Of a stretch of DNA of 64,000 nucleotides, positions 63,758 to 64,000 are shown piece after piece. Each line of letters begins with the position of its first letter. Within the stretch, counting starts at the first letter, position 1. This DNA is from JACDER01 sp963717765 (GTDB taxonomy: Bacteria > Actinomycetota > Thermoleophilia > Gaiellales > Gaiellaceae). Position numbers and translations under genes: made by a program. The notes under the pieces are model-generated. The model worked only from the letters and a program-made list of their open reading frames with translations, was not told the DNA's origin and searched no databases. Where the stretch lies: NCBI GenBank assembly GCA_963717765.1, contig CAVQWX010000002.1, forward strand, positions 496,001-560,000, given 5' to 3'.

Positions 63758-64000
63758 ATGGAGCAGGTCGGACGGAACGCTCGCCGCGTACCGGGACGCC
63801 AACCTCATCACCTCATCGGTAAGGACTCCTACCTCGAGGGGCCTCACCGAGCGCACGCGGACAGTCGAGGCACGCGCGCCGTCTACGCCGGGACGCGACG
63901 GGGGGAGCAGGCCGTCACGATCTCGGCAGACCTGGCCAAGACGTGGCCCGAGTTCGCCCTCAACGAGCGCGCCGTCCTGCTCCAGCGCGTCGAGGACAGG
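63758..64000 (+). CDS. Start of a hypothetical gene running off the window
   Basis: An open frame from ATG 63758 continues for 81 codons to the window end (EQVGRNARRVPGRQPHHLIG ... AVYAGTRRGEQAVTISADLA ... FALNERAVLLQRVEDR). Codon use is typical of the region. It is divergent from the integrase, so it would be the first cargo or control gene of the element. No family recognised from this piece. Confidence 0.45.
   Translation, partial: MEQVGRNARRVPGRQPHHLIGKDSYLEGPHRAHADSRGTRAVYAGTRRGEQAVTISADLAKTWPEFALNERAVLLQRVEDR

Overview
The window is G+C-rich chromosomal DNA (apart from one stretch near 51.5-52.9 kb) with GTG/TTG starts, 4-base gene overlaps, LuxR-type regulators, RCC1-repeat and beta-helix surface proteins and a Wzx/Wzy-type exopolysaccharide locus. 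This suggests an actinobacterium, perhaps of the Thermoleophilia. That placement is inference; no marker gene is present. The density of single-base frameshifts suggests an unpolished or metagenomic assembly.

Region 1 (1-30.7 kb) is an exopolysaccharide locus beginning next to the 3' end of a tRNA. It holds a Wzy/O-antigen-ligase-like protein, a Wzz-like chain-length protein and a 1,916-residue secreted deacetylase with many carbohydrate-binding and Ig-like modules. It also has two Gfo/Idh dehydrogenases, a sugar aminotransferase and a hexapeptide acetyltransferase (a diacetamido-sugar-like route), the priming sugar transferase, a second deacetylase, and an FAD monooxygenase/ATP-grasp/FemAB-like trio. 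Two lysozyme-like secreted proteins, a flippase, a GT2-GT4 fusion and a GT4 enzyme complete it. Two ferritin-like proteins, an L,D-transpeptidase and a small membrane protein lie inside the locus, and an IS630 transposase tail is left as a scar. Working model: precursor sugars are made and assembled on a lipid carrier, flipped, polymerised, then deacetylated and bound by secreted proteins that share a wall- or polysaccharide-binding module.

Region 2 (30.7-44.4 kb) is ordinary and mixed: a NarL-type regulator lacking the usual phospho-acceptor Asp, a lipoprotein, an MFS transporter, CorA, a HIT protein, a secreted protein with three DUF5666-like repeats, a 4-kb beta-helix protein broken by frameshifts, and a small operon ending in an NAD-binding protein.

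Region 3 (44.5-62.3 kb) lies between two nearly identical 42-bp 3' fragments of tRNA-Gly(CCC) in the same orientation. It carries a cluster of RCC1 propeller genes that have been duplicated, fused and frameshifted, a DUF4242-like gene present twice around a 1.4-kb strand-asymmetric AT-rich stretch (probably an assembly artefact), a LuxR/LAL ATPase regulator, a metallophosphoesterase and an FtsX-type ABC transporter. Immediately right of the second tRNA fragment is a tyrosine integrase with one frameshift, so another integrative element starts there and runs off the window. The layout suggests repeated integration at one tRNA-Gly gene.
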